Below are positions 1 through 10,925 of a DNA stretch of 64,000 nucleotides, in pieces. The position numbers were made by a program, and so were the translations under genes. Under the pieces are notes generated by a model. That model was given only the letters and a program-made list of their open reading frames with translations. It did no database searches and was not told the DNA's origin. Position 1 is the first letter of the stretch; every line of letters starts with the position of its first letter. Source of the stretch: Melieria omissa (taxonomy: Eukaryota; Arthropoda; Insecta; Diptera; Ulidiidae); the NCBI GenBank assembly GCA_963971225.1, contig OZ020270.1, positions 31,877,823 through 31,941,822 on the forward strand, given 5' to 3'.

Positions 1-632
1 CTTTTCATAGGCACTCACTTGAAGCACTGTTTTTATCACTCTTTTTGAACTTTCGATAGACTTTAAAAAAAGGCCATACTTGCCATGGTTCCGTCCTTTG
101 GAAAATTGTTCACTAGTCTTCTGTGAGTACTGCCCTGAAGAGATCGGGTGCCCGATTTCGCCCGACTGGATTTTACAGCGATTTTTCTGTGGCCACCTCG
201 CGCAATTTTGTGTTTCCGGGTGCGTGCGTTCGAACAAGTTCGTCAAGATTTTGTTAGTGAATCAATTACACGCGATTATAATCGTTGCCAGGGCCTGCAA
301 ATTTGGATTTTGGCTTCATTTAATAAGTGATACAAGCTTGCAACTCCATAGTAAGTCGACTTTTTTTTTGGCGTATATTGCTGTAAGCTCGAAGTAAAGA
401 GTACTTTTGCTGTATGCGCAGTTCGCACGTACGAAAAACAAGTGGCTTTCATTTCCGGCAATCAGCTATCATGTATCCTTTGATGTAATGCTTTTGTTTT
501 TAACAAAATACTAATACTGTATCTGACACAAATTTTTTTTTAATTTGAGCAAAACGCAGTCAGTCGCCATTAGTCTTTGAGTTGAACCGCGCCAATGAAA
601 CAATTAGTTATTGAGAACAAAAAGCAGACTTA
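1..632. other. No gene seen; AT-rich flank
   Basis: I see no coding region, RNA gene or complete mobile element here. Short open frames occur on both strands but have no recognisable domain. The stretch ends at the TA dinucleotide that borders the Tc1-like element. Confidence 0.5.
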
Positions 633-1791
633 TAGTCTGTCCAGTAGAAGCGTGATCGACCAAATTTTCACTTAGAGTACCGTTATCAAAAAAATTTGAA
701 TGCACTTAAGTAGCCTCATCATTTTTGTAATACGAACTGCAAAAATTGTCAGTCTCGTGAAACAATTACAAAATACAGGGTGTTTTAACAAGATGAGCTC
801 CGCGTGAGAGAAGCGACTTGAAGCCGTATTGCTTTGTCTACACCGCGTGGACAAATCGATATATGGAAGCAAAAAAATTCGGCGATGTGGCTGGGCGGGG
901 CCTTGAAAAAAAGACCTCCCCAAAAGAGGACAAGAAAATCATTGATTTGTTTGCGATGAAGCCGGGCTTACCATTACGTAAAGCTAAAGCAGTTTTAGAG
1001 AAAAGTGATGTTCAAATATCAAAAGAGACGATTCGAGGACGTTTAAGAACTAACGACGTCAAATACCGGAACTCATTGAAAAAACTGTTGCTCTCATCAT
1101 CACACGTTCAAAAACGGCTTGTCTGGGCTTATGCTAATTCAGATCGGAATTGGAATAATGTAATATTTACGGATGAATCCCAATTTTGGGCAAATAGTAG
1201 CATAAATCAATCTTGGTGTGCCGCCATCAATCGATTTTTCCAACGAACTGTTAAAGACCCAGTAAAGGTCCATGTTTGGGGCTGCTTCTCAGAAAAAGGA
1301 TTTGGGCGACTTTTCGTTATTACCACCAACTTGAACGCGGTTTTGATGAACATAATCTATGAAAAAGCTTTATTACCATCAGCTGCAAAGATGTTCGGGA
1401 GAAGAGGCCTCTTGGATTATACAAGAAGACAACGACCACAAACATTGTAGCCGAATGTGTGCTGAGTGGAAACAGCAAAATGCCAACCCGATAGAAAATG
1501 TATGGGCAATTGTAAAGCAGAAACTCAGAGGAAATACTATGTGGACAGCAAAACAGTTATCGAGGCAAATTCGGCTGATTTGAAGTCGATTGCCTCGGCA
1601 ACTTGCCCAGATCTTAGCGCAAAGTATGGGTCGGAGGTTTGAGGCCATAATAGCGAATGGCGGCGACTATACCTGTTATTAAAAATATTGCGTACAATAA
1701 ATATTATAAACTTATAAAATGCAGTTTGTTTGAAACGAATCGGACAAATAGTTTCCAAGTTACGACCATCACGCTTCTACTGGACAGACTG
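633..1791 (+). mobile_element. Tc1/mariner-superfamily transposon, degenerate
   Basis: About 1.16 kb bounded by TA dinucleotides (631-632 and 1792-1793). The ends are inverted repeats of about 25 bp: AGTCTGTCCAGTAGAAGCGT at 634-653, with its complement ending at 1790. The matching core is 23 bp. The only gene inside is a broken transposase. Short terminal repeats, TA target and a DDE transposase place it in the Tc1/mariner superfamily; I cannot name the family. It is inactive as it stands. Confidence 0.85.
818..1583 (+). pseudogene. Tc1-like DDE transposase, frameshifted and internally deleted
   Basis: The first open stretch (818-1450) has a helix-turn-helix region (IDLFAMKPGLPLRKAKAVLE, continuing through KETIRGRLR) and then the first catalytic block, FTDESQFW, and VHVWGCFSEKGFG typical of Tc1-type DDE domains. 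The frame is then lost near the second catalytic aspartate. The third catalytic block, NPIENVWAIVKQKLRG, appears in a different frame (1359-1583), preceded by a truncated QQNA where SPDL is usual. So it carries at least one frameshift and a small deletion in the catalytic core. It would normally cut and paste the surrounding element; this copy cannot. Confidence 0.85.
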
Positions 1792-2053
1792 TATATCTAT
1801 GTGCACTGTCGAAAACCCACCCCCAAAAATCCCACAACGCGGGAAAACCTAACAACTGTTTAGATACCTGCTAGTACTAGAAGCTTAGTACCTGCTATTT
1901 GAATGCATATGCAAATCCTACTTATAAATAAAGGAGTTTGGAGTAAGTGAAGTTAGTTTCGAATTTAATTTGAACTAAACATCACTTCAACTCCGCCACT
2001 GCAACTAAACCGAAGAAGAAGAACAAAGATGTTTTTGAAACATTCGAAGCTGT

Positions 2054-2897
2054 TTGAAATATTTACTATTTCGAAGACAAGTTTGTTCCGACAATTTAAA
2101 ATTCGGCTTATCGTCTCTACATTGTTGGATTCGTTGCTTCGAATTTTTATTACATTTATTCTATAAATTGGAAATAAAAAAATGGCAAGCTCGATCAACA
2201 AGGGAAAAAGAATCAGTTGAAAAAAGAAAAACAGCAATCCAAGTGGCATTTTAAAACCAATTGGGTTTGAACGTTGACAAACCAAAACAAGGTAGTGGAA
2301 CTTCGAACGATGGCAACACAGCACGATTATTTTTCGAACATCATGGGAAATCTGCTCAAATTATTGGAATCGATCAAGATATTATTTATCGGTTTTACGT
2401 CATATTACAAGCAATTTCATGTGGATATGAAACCGATGTGAAAAAATTTAGGCAGTATTGCAAAGAATTAGCTGAAAGGATCGTACATGCCTATGATTGG
2501 TATTACATGCCTACCTTAGTGCATAAACTTCCAATTCACGGCCCAGACATCGTTAAACAATCAATACTACCTATAGGCCAAATATCCGAGGATGCCCAAG
2601 AGGCATGTCATAAATTTTTTAACATTTACCGCGTTGCTTATGCAAGAAAAAACTATTGGCAAAAAACGATGCAGGACGTTTTCAAAAGATTTCTGATTTC
2701 ATCTGATCCTTACATTTCTACTTGCCGAAAATTACCAGAAAAACCACTTAAGTCTTTATCACCATACAATCGATGTATTATCAGCTCCATCTGTACATGA
2801 CGAAGAAAAAGAGCCGGCAAGTTTGAACAGTTCCTCTGCCTCAGAGTCAGAAGCAGACGTAGATGTGGATTCCTACGAAACGAATTTTTTATTATAA
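2054..2897 (+). pseudogene. Uncharacterised repeat-associated protein, broken copy
   Basis: The main open frame (2261-2800) reads through GTSNDGNTARLFFEHH, WYYMPTLVHKLPIHG, LPIGQISEDAQEA and SSDPYIS. From memory these motifs recur in a repeated family of uncharacterised proteins from aphids, Hydra and other animals; I cannot name a domain or function. An upstream in-frame-like block (2054-2254; LHCWIRCFEFLL and EIKKWQAR) belongs to the same protein but is separated by a TAA. Downstream a frameshift near 2765 moves the acidic tail (SSASESEADVDVD, stop 2895-2897) to another frame. The two lesions make it a pseudogene. It may be a gene of an unclassified DNA transposon. Confidence 0.6.
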
Positions 2898-3204
2898 CAT
2901 AATTGACCTACCAACTATTTGTAATTAAAAATTGTTTGTATATTTTTATGCTCAATAGAAATAAAGATTGTTATAACAATATTCAAAAATATTTCTTTCC
3001 TTATAACATAAAAACTCAAACCACGAATTTTCTTCGATTAAAATTTTTTCTTTAAAGCATTAGCACAAAATATTTCGGAATATAATTTTTAAAATATTTG
3101 TTCTTGTAACTGTAAATGTTGTGAATTTACAAAATCCCTATTTTATAACTAACTTTTATTTACAATAAACAAAAATATATATTTTACATTCTACAATGTA
3201 TACA
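2898..3204. other. AT-rich spacer
   Basis: No gene recognised. It probably contains the 3' flank of the broken gene at 2054-2897 (AATAAA-like sites near 2960). It ends in TACA, the target duplication of the LTR element that starts at 3205. Confidence 0.5.
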
Positions 3205-3542
3205 TGTTAGCAGGGCACCTATTCAAGAAACCCGATACGGCACATAATTTGCACCTTAACTAACTGCTGACGTCCAGGCTACCACATCGCTGCAGCGTCA
3301 GCTCGTGTATCATACAAACGGTGGGAATGACTGGCGAGCAACATAAGCCACGTTGAAGTAAACAACTTCACCTGTGGGAACAGCAAATTCAGCACTTTCG
3401 ATCACGTTGCAGTAGCGGCAAAGTTAGGGCTAGAGTTAAGCAATCTAAATGGAAAAATTAATCTAAGTTTGGGATTAAATAAAGGAGCATCGCTCCCGAA
3501 AAAATATTTTTTTTAGAAAATAAAACTCTTGTTTTATTAACT
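3205..3542 (+). repeat. 5' LTR of the errantivirus
   Basis: 338 bp beginning TGTTAGCA and matched by 22697-23016. An AATAAA-like signal (TTAAATAAAGG) near 3474 and TAAAACTCTTGTTTTATTAA at its end are shared with the 3' copy. It has about 18 extra bases (around 3490-3515) relative to the 3' LTR. Confidence 0.9.
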
Positions 3543-3560
3543 GGCGCCCGAGCAAGGACC
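3542..3560 (+). promoter_or_regulatory. Primer-binding site, tRNA-Lys-like
   Basis: TGGCGCCCGAGCAAGGACC directly follows the LTR. It matches most of the complement of the tRNA-Lys 3' end (known from retroviruses using TGGCGCCCGAACAGGGAC). It would prime minus-strand DNA synthesis. Confidence 0.7.
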
Positions 3561-3863
3561 AGCGCGCGGAAAGTAGTAAAGCCAGAAAATCAAAAAGTAC
3601 GGCTACGCGAGTGCCGAGTGTGTGAGAAAATAAAAAAAACGCAGCATAATTCGGAAGCAGCTACTACGCACGACGGAAGGAACTGAGTAGCACCCAGGAG
3701 CTCGAATACACCAGGAAAGAGAAGAATCCAAAGTGCCCAAACAACCCCGACGTCACGCTGGAAGATGAGGATAGCTATGTAAGAAAGTAGTTAAGAAATA
3801 TCAAATAAGTGTTCATACGAGAAAACGAAACATCAAGAGGAGAAATATTTAAAGTGAAAAATT

Positions 3864-4110
3864 ATAACTAATTGAAAAATTTTTAAGGAAAGTCTACATT
3901 CATTGTGAAAATATTATAATAAAGTGAGGGAAGAAAGAAGTGAAAAAGAAAATCGAGAAATTACAATTAATTGAGAAAATTTTTAAGGAAAATTTATATT
4001 CGTTGCGAAAACATTATAATAGAATAAGGCAAAAGAGAAGTGGAAAAGAAAAACGAAAAACTATAATTAATTGAGAAAATCTCATAGGCAAATCTGTATT
4101 CATCGTGGAA
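3864..4110 (+). repeat. Leader tandem repeat, about 99-bp unit
   Basis: Two and a half imperfect units begin at 3864, 3963 and 4063, each opening with ATAAYTAATTGAGAAAATTT and continuing with an A-rich, GAAGTGAAAAAG-like stretch. They lie in the untranslated leader of the errantivirus. Function is unknown; such leaders often contain repeated purine-rich units. Confidence 0.75.
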
Positions 4111-4316
4111 AAGATATTAAGAAAAATTGACAATAAGGAAAAATTAAATAAGCTTTTAATCGAAAATTTTTATAAAGGAATTATTATTCGGAAAAGGAAA
4201 TTTTGCTTTTCAAATTCAAAGAGAATATAAGCAATTTATTTTACATAAGAAAAAGTTACAAATAATTTATCCATTAGAAAAAATTCGTTCTTATTACACA
4301 GTACAACAGTAAAAAA

Positions 4317-4992
4317 AACCCGCGGAGTTTCTCAACTGTTCCTTATATTTTCGGAGTCGCTGAACACGAATATGTAATTATTTTTTTCGGGTCACCTCTA
4401 GTTTGGGTTTTACAGGGTCTTGAAGTTACAAGCTACACCCCAATTAAAAAAATTAATTTAAATGGTTGAACTTATCCTGGTCTAACAATATTAGTATCAA
4501 AAGAAAGAGAATTATGTCTCCAACTAAAATCAAATAATTTTGTTGTAATTATCCTGGCGAAAGGATATAAAAATGTCCTTTTAAGAATGTATGCTTAAGT
4601 ATCCTGGAAGTTTTTCTACAAAAAAAATTGAAAAAAATATATTATAAAACCCTTACCATGCACCAACACATTGTGAAATTTCATGTTAATCAGTCCATTG
4701 GTTCAGCTGAAAAAAATGGTTGAAGTTTATTTCAACTCAAAAACATAAATTATTCCAAAATTTTTCACAGTGCAAACAATTTCAGCTCTTCACAAAACCC
4801 GCCCAGTTTCTGAACTGCTCCTTATAATTCCGGAGCCGCTGATTACGAATATGTAATTTGTTTTTTTGGGTCACCTCTAGTTTGGTTTTTACAAGGCCTT
4901 GAAGTTGCCAGCAACACCCAACTTAAAAACGAATTTAAATTGTTGAACTCATCTTAGTCCAACAATATTAGTATCAAATTAAAGGGAATCAA
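4317..4992 (+). repeat. Pair of dispersed direct repeats in the leader
   Basis: About 190 bp starting at 4317 (CCCGCGGAGTTTCTCAACTG) recurs at 4796 (CCCGCCCAGTTTCTGAACTG). Both contain GGGTCACCTCTAGTTTGG and AACAATATTAGTATCAAA. The copies differ at many positions, so the duplication is old. It lies within the errantivirus leader, upstream of gag. Confidence 0.8.
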
Positions 4993-5378
4993 TTATTTTG
5001 CCCAAAGCCATGTCAATGTCAATTTTACGTTATATTTTGAACTATTTTTAAACTAGAAAATATTGCATTAGTCGTGTTTATTTAATATAATACCTTGTAT
5101 GGATTGGTCTCTGGAAGCCGTTACATATATGTAACAGTGGGCTATTTCCAGTACTTTTTTGTGGAACACACTTTTTTAGTTTGAATGGCAATTTTACAGC
5201 TTAGTACTTAAAAATACATGAAAACTTTGTATAAATTGAACTGTGAAGGTAAAGGTGAATGAAATACATATGCGGTTGATACAATAAATTATGGATTTGT
5301 AGCATAATGGTACTTTTCGGAGCATTTGATGCACAAACCAACATTACACTATTTGCACAAAGAAGTGGGATGCGATTT

Positions 5379-6545
5379 TCAGTTCATTCCAGCGCAGCGG
5401 CACCTCTTTTTATCTATTGGTTCTACAATAAAATGCCCAATGCAGTCATAGCGGCTTGAGAAGTCGGGCTCAGCCGCAGTTGTTCGACAAAAGCTCTGGA
5501 GTGGTCTTATTGTGCCAAGAGTTGTGCAATAGCGTCCGGCAATGGCTCTACGGAAATCAAGTTGCGTCATACTGCTTCCTCCTTTACGATGCAAGATCCA
5601 CGCATTTTGCATTAACACGTCATTGAGCCATGAAAAAATGCAAAACCACCACTTCTTTCGACGAGCGCCAATAAAAACTCGCATCTCTTCAACAGTTATG
5701 TTTGGGTTTGTTTGACCTCAACACACAGCATAGCTATTACTTTCATCCCACAACAACTGGATCAGTTCGTCGTCGAAGAATTTCTCAACAGCTGATGAGG
5801 ATGTAAATTACCACAATCAGAATAGTTCGGCTCCGGAAAAATTTCCGGACACCTAATGTCATCATCTTCCAACCACTAAATAACAGGTTTACAAGGTTTG
5901 TAGGCACGTTTTACTTTGGTACACTTTCCATTCATACATTTTGCCAATGGTTTTTCTACTGTGGACGTACTTGATCCAGAATTTTGGTGATCAAATGTAA
6001 TACAAGCACTAGAAGTTGTGGCATGTTGAGCATGACTAGTTTTTGTACGTTGGGCAGCCTTTAACGATTTTTTTTTTTTAATAAGAATGTTGACAGTTGG
6101 TGTACATATTGCTATTGTAGCCGAAAAAAGTTCGTCACCAGGCTCCAATGGCTCTTCTTCTGAAACATAGGCAGTGAAATGGCTCCTCCACAAGAGGGCG
6201 ACCCGAAAGACGTTCATTGTGTAGTACTTGGTGACTCTATAAGATCTGTATGTAAGTTTGCGAAGGAATTATTTATCACGTCTTGAAGAGCTTGCTGTTT
6301 CAACCTCATTTGTTGTCAATTGCCGCACAATAACCTCACATGGTTGCATTAATCGTGTTCTCTCTCAAATTGTTTGGCACTCCACCGCCATCTTCTTCCT
6401 CAGAATCCACTTCAGATTCCAAAATATGGGCACTAGGCGGCTCAATTGTCAACTTTTCCACTGTATTATCTGCTTTCTCATCACTTGCGAGCTCTTGCAA
6501 ATATATAGTGGCCTCATCCAGTGTCAAATATCCGTATCTAAGCAT
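5379..6545 (-). pseudogene. piggyBac-type transposase fragments
   Basis: The N-terminal part (6336-6545) is acidic, with SEVDSEEEDGGGVP, typical of piggyBac transposase N-termini. The middle (5876-6217) is open but poorly recognisable. The C-terminal part (5379-5684) has KKWWFCIFSWLNDVLMQNAW and ILHRK followed by a cysteine-rich end (RRC-type), characteristic of the piggyBac DDE domain and its tail. The central catalytic region is missing or shifted out of frame. About 1.2 kb remains of a gene that is usually about 1.7 kb. Confidence 0.75.
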
Positions 6546-7172
6546 ACGAAAATCTTACGTTTACATTTGTACTTACGTTAAAAAAGTACTGAGAATAGCC
6601 CACTGTTACGTATGTGTAACCACAGAATATGAAGTAATATAGAACGCGCATCTCATACAAGCAAACGCGTTGTATGGCGGGTACTGCTGGTAGTACCCTC
6701 TGTTATTGAAAGCAGAACCCTCTGTTACTAACAGCAGAAATCTCTGTAACTTCGGCGTAACATGTGAATTGAAGTCGCTTCTGTACTCATTCGTATTCTC
6801 GCTGCTGTTGCGCCACTTGATAAACATGACGATGAACGCTGCTTTTGTTGTCGCGAGGAATAGCATTATAATATTGGCAAACAAAAAAAAGTTAGCGGTA
6901 TACTGTTTTTTGCGCTGTGCCGTGCAGGCGGGATAGCATTGTTGTTGGTAATTGTTGCGTCGCTATTTCTGCTTTCTTTTTTATAATCACAAGCAAATTA
7001 CAATTAGCAAAAAAAATGCGTGAACTTGGTGTAGTAAGATATGGGTGCAAACATGTTGCACAAGAGCGTTTATAGTTATTTATTAAAAATATAATTGTAA
7101 GGTTTTATGTTTATTGTTTTACTTTCGTTTAAATTTATCTTTCATAAATAATAATTTTTAATAAGAATTTTT

Positions 7173-9643
7173 TTATTTGCCAACAATTATTTTCAATTTT
7201 CGTTCTTTCGAACTTCCTTTTTGCACAGCCCACATGCAGTGTTTTCGTAGAAGAACTAAAATAAGAAAATCTAAAATTTGGACTCTATGGTTACAGCACT
7301 CACCATGGAACCATTCAGGTGTAGTATTTTTACAAGATTGTAAAACGTGTGCTTTAATACCAATGTTTTCAGGTTCTGCTTCGAAGATTTTATGAAAAAT
7401 TAAAATATGTTTTATGGATACATTCATTAGGGAATTGGAAGGAGCAAGAAGATTACCAAAATCAGAAATTGACTGATAATTTTTGTGGCAAATAAAAATT
7501 TCACTTGGAGCAGTCAAAACTTCATCCCTTTTTCTCAATTCGTCACCGCATTTTTCACAATTTAATTTAGGAATGATTTTGTACGCTACGTATCCAACAA
7601 AATACCTCATGGAAACCAGCTCTAAGTTAATATCTTTTGGATTACAAAAGGTGTCACCTACAAAATACGCCTCGTGCATCTCACTACTTAGATCAAGATT
7701 TTCCAGGATTTCATTGTCATTATCATCGCCATTAGTCTGCAAAACATCCTCATTAAAAGAAGCGCTCGAAATTAAATTAGTCATTGAATCTTGCGTCTCT
7801 TCACAATTGGTAGAGGAGCTAAACTTTATTATTTTAAAGGCTAATAACCTGGCTAAGATATTATTAAGTTCGGCTACAGAGGGATTACAGTTATTACCTC
7901 CTTTTTGCCTTAACACAGCAAACGTATTCTCCAACTTGTCCTGGTTAAAGGCCTTTGTCATAATAAAAAACTTGTCCGAATTATCTTTTAATATTTCATC
8001 TACAAGTAGAAGGACCGATTTTAAGGATAGTTTCATGCCATCTAAGAAGAAAACTCGTTTTTTTCATCAACAAATTTCACTTCCTCTAGATAATATAAAA
8101 ATGTTTGAATAATGTGTGCGATTCTTTCTTAATCTGAAGAGCAGATAGCAGTTATCTGCATACAAAGATCCACTATTCATGCAATCAAATATTTGATAAA
8201 TTTTTGCTATAAAATCAGCTGTGGATAACGCTACCTCTTGTGAGATTTTTTTAAATCCACTTACGTCTGAAATTGTTCTGATAGCAGCTTCAACTGTTTT
8301 ACTGAACACTTGCGTGGCAAATTTAACACGCATTTTTTCAAATGAATTTGGAAATATGTGTTGCCTAGTCAATTTTGGGCAAATTTTGGTTTTACAATTT
8401 TCTTCCCTCTCCCAAAGCTCTTGAACTACTTTAAAGCTAACTAAACCATCAGGCGTTTTCAAGTCGCATTTAAGCCAACCATTTCGCAATGACTTGATTA
8501 AATGTGGGAAATCGAACATGCAATAAATTTTTTGATTTTGAAATTGAAAGTATGGTTTCTCTATACATACGCCTAAGTCGGAGAAACACTTTCTATTAGA
8601 AGACCCCTGATCAGAAACCAAAACGTTCACTACTATACCAAAATTGCTTAAAATTTTAAGATTTTCTTTAATTATTTTGCACAACGTATCTGCTGTTAAT
8701 CCATTCTCTGACACAAAATAGTTTAAAATTGAACACCAACTCGAGAACATGGACTTCAACATAAATACACATACTTGCTTACCAATTTTTTTTGTTCTTT
8801 CGAAGCCTGTGCATTCAAATCCGTCAATTAAATCTAGTTTTTGATTGTATCGTAATTCTCTACGCATTGCCATTTCGTCCATTAAAAGAACCATATTATT
8901 TTCATTTTTTTCCTTCAACTCTAAACACATCTTTTTAATGAATTCAAAAGCCAAATTGTTGATACCGGGCTGAAGGAACTTTATTGGAGCCCACCGATTT
9001 AAGGTGCTGATATGTGGCAAATTGAAATTTAACTTATCTCTTAGGAAAGAATATGTTGATTGTGAAATATAAAAAATATTTTGCGCTAAATATTTCACTT
9101 CGTCAGAATATTCTTTTGGCCGGATGCTAAGTAAAAGTTTACAAAATGTTTTGGATTCCAAGTTGATATGTTTTAAAGAATCAATTGAATTTTTTAAAGT
9201 CTTTGAACAACAATTCTTGGATTTTAAAATAAAGCGCTTTTCTTTTCGCAATTTTTCGTTAATTTTTTTGAATTTTTTTAATAGGTCGCTGTATTTCTTT
9301 ATGTAATAATGGGTTATTTTGACGTTTTTTTCGCAATTACTGCATACTATGTCATCATAACGTGGTCGTTTCAATGAAGAATCTGGTTCTAAAAATTCTT
9401 CATCCGAAATCTCATGATCTTCGTCTAAGTTTAAGGTTGGAATCGCATCCTTTTTTAGAAACCTTTTTCCTACATAAGTACTGGAGACATAATTTTCACA
9501 AATATACAGTTTTCGGTTATAGTCGTCATAAGATATATTGCATTTTTCGCGCCAAATTTGGCCAAACACGAAATCAGCAGCGGTGAATCTAAATAATCTA
9601 AGATTCTCGCATTGTCGTCTCGATTTGTTGCAACTGCGAACAC
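7173..9643 (-). pseudogene. P-type transposase with THAP domain, broken
   Basis: Reading leftwards: a THAP-like start (about 9643-9480) with CVRSCNKSRRQC and a LYICEN end, where the usual histidine after CEN is tyrosine. Next come a lysine-rich coiled segment, then the catalytic region (ORF 8067-9569) with RPKEYSDEVKYLAQNIFYIS, LLMDEMAMRREL, SDQGSSNRK and FDFPHLIKSLRNGW. The C-terminal part (7173-8036) has NQDKLENTFAVLRQKGG and a terminal cysteine cluster. Lesions: a TGA just before the first THAP cysteine, and frame changes near 8110 and in an A-run near 8058. The family makes staggered cuts at P-element ends in a GTP-dependent manner; this copy is inactive. Confidence 0.92.
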
Positions 9644-9772
9644 ATCATTGAATTCCAGACATTGAAGAATTTCTATTTGTCTTTATATTTGTAGCCATAT
9701 TGTAACAAGCCGAAACACAAAATAGAATTACAATGTTGGACAATGGCGTTAAAATACTTTTTAAAAAAATTC

Positions 9773-10013
9773 AAAATTGGTATCAACCACGTCAAAATAT
9801 AAACAAATAATTTTACTTGGAATGCGCCACGTAAAAATATTTGTAGAAATTTCAAATTGGATTCAACCACGTCAAAAAAAAACCGCTGCAAAAGGTTCAA
9901 AATTGGTATCAACCAGGTCAAAATATAAACAAATGATTTTACTTGGAACTCGCCACGTAAAAATATTTGTGAAAATTTCAAATTGGATTCAACCACGTCT
10001 AAATATTTGCAGG
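9773..10013 (+). repeat. Subterminal tandem repeat of the P-like element
   Basis: Two imperfect units of about 125 bp start at 9773 and 9898, each containing GGTATCAACCASGTCAAAAT, CGCCACGTAAAAATATTTGT and TTGGATTCAACCACGTC. They lie between the transposase start and the right terminal repeat, where transposase-binding sites are found in P elements (family knowledge); binding here is inference. Confidence 0.85.
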
Positions 10014-10925
10014 TTTCAAAAATCAATCAAAGCGCAGCATTCGAGCAAACAACCATACACCACAAAGCTTCGATTGATAGTGACATTACAGCAAAACCAA
10101 AAAAGCATACACACAATAAACGAAAACAACAAAAACATTAGCGAATCCCGAGTCATCTTCGCTGAAACGATGATGACGATGCTTTGGTTCGTTGTTTGCT
10201 CTTTGCTTGCGCTTCGGCAAACAAGATCAAGAAACATACATGCAAAAAATGATTGAGCGAACACTACGCTGCAACAACCACCACTTCAATGTACACGAGT
10301 GAAGCCGTTGCGAACAATAACATAGCTTTTTGCTGTTGTCCTACGCAAATCTAACAGAAAATGTTATGAACCTAACATTTTCAAATGCCTACGCTTCGCT
10401 CTTCCCGCTCGCATCATAGCAACCGAAAACACTTTTGTGCCCACATGCGCGTTCTATATTACTTCATATTCTTTGGTGTAACGTAGACAAGAAAGACAAA
10501 AGTACTGAGAATGGCCCACAGTTACATATACGTAACAGTGAAATTGCATGCTGCTCAGAAAAGCCCACGGGCCTTAAACGTTTATTTTAACATTTTTTAA
10601 TAAAACTGTAGATATTTAAGAATCACTTTTCATAAAAAGTTTTTCACAAAATACTTTCACTAAATTCTTATAAATCTTTTTTACCGTTTGCGTGTCGCCA
10701 TATCGCTATTTTTACTAATTTCAAGTTTACCTCATTACAAAACTTGTGCTCACAAAGAAATCAAAAGAGTTTCTGACTTAATTTGAATTTTACAGCATTC
10801 GTTAAACTATTTTCAATGTCATATGGGGTATAAACATGAATAGGCATGTACATGCAACCTGTAAATAACATTTTAAAATATCGTTGCTGCCGTTACGTAT
10901 ATGTAACTGTGGGCATTAATGGGAT

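Larger units (their letters stand above)
6621..10475 (-). mobile_element. P-like (THAP) transposon, full length but broken
   Basis: 3855 bp with 31-bp terminal inverted repeats (6621-6651 and 10445-10475; CAMAGAATATGAAGTAATAT then AGAACGCGCAT), identical except for one base. A 7-bp target duplication GTGTAAC flanks it (6614-6620 and 10476-10482). Terminal repeats starting CA and 31 bp long match the classical P element. The transposase is on the minus strand. Subterminal direct repeats lie near the transposase 5' end (9773-10013). It is inserted into the right half of a palindrome in the piggyBac-like element. Confidence 0.93.
5084..10919 (-). mobile_element. piggyBac-like transposon, degenerate, split by a P-like element
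   Basis: The piggyBac identity rests on transposase fragments on the minus strand (5379-6545). The right boundary is probably the TTAA at 10916-10919, directly in front of errantivirus gag coding sequence. The left boundary is uncertain; TTAA at 5084-5087 is one candidate. The element carries four copies of a 16-bp near-palindrome (GTTACRTAYRYGTAAC) at 5120, 6605, 10521 and 10892. Those at 5120 and 6605 are in inverted orientation with shared neighbouring sequence (AAAGTACTGRRAATAGCCCAC). The P-like element (6621-10475) lies inside. Removing it leaves about 1.9 kb. Confidence 0.6.

Noticed and set aside
4978..5087. Exact left TTAA of the piggyBac-like element
   Set aside because: Several TTAA sites exist (about 4979, 5052, 5084) and none is followed by a clear copy of the right terminus. 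The boundary is left approximate.
7483..8112. 209-codon plus-strand frame in the P-like element
   Set aside because: Antisense of the P transposase C-terminal part; no domain.
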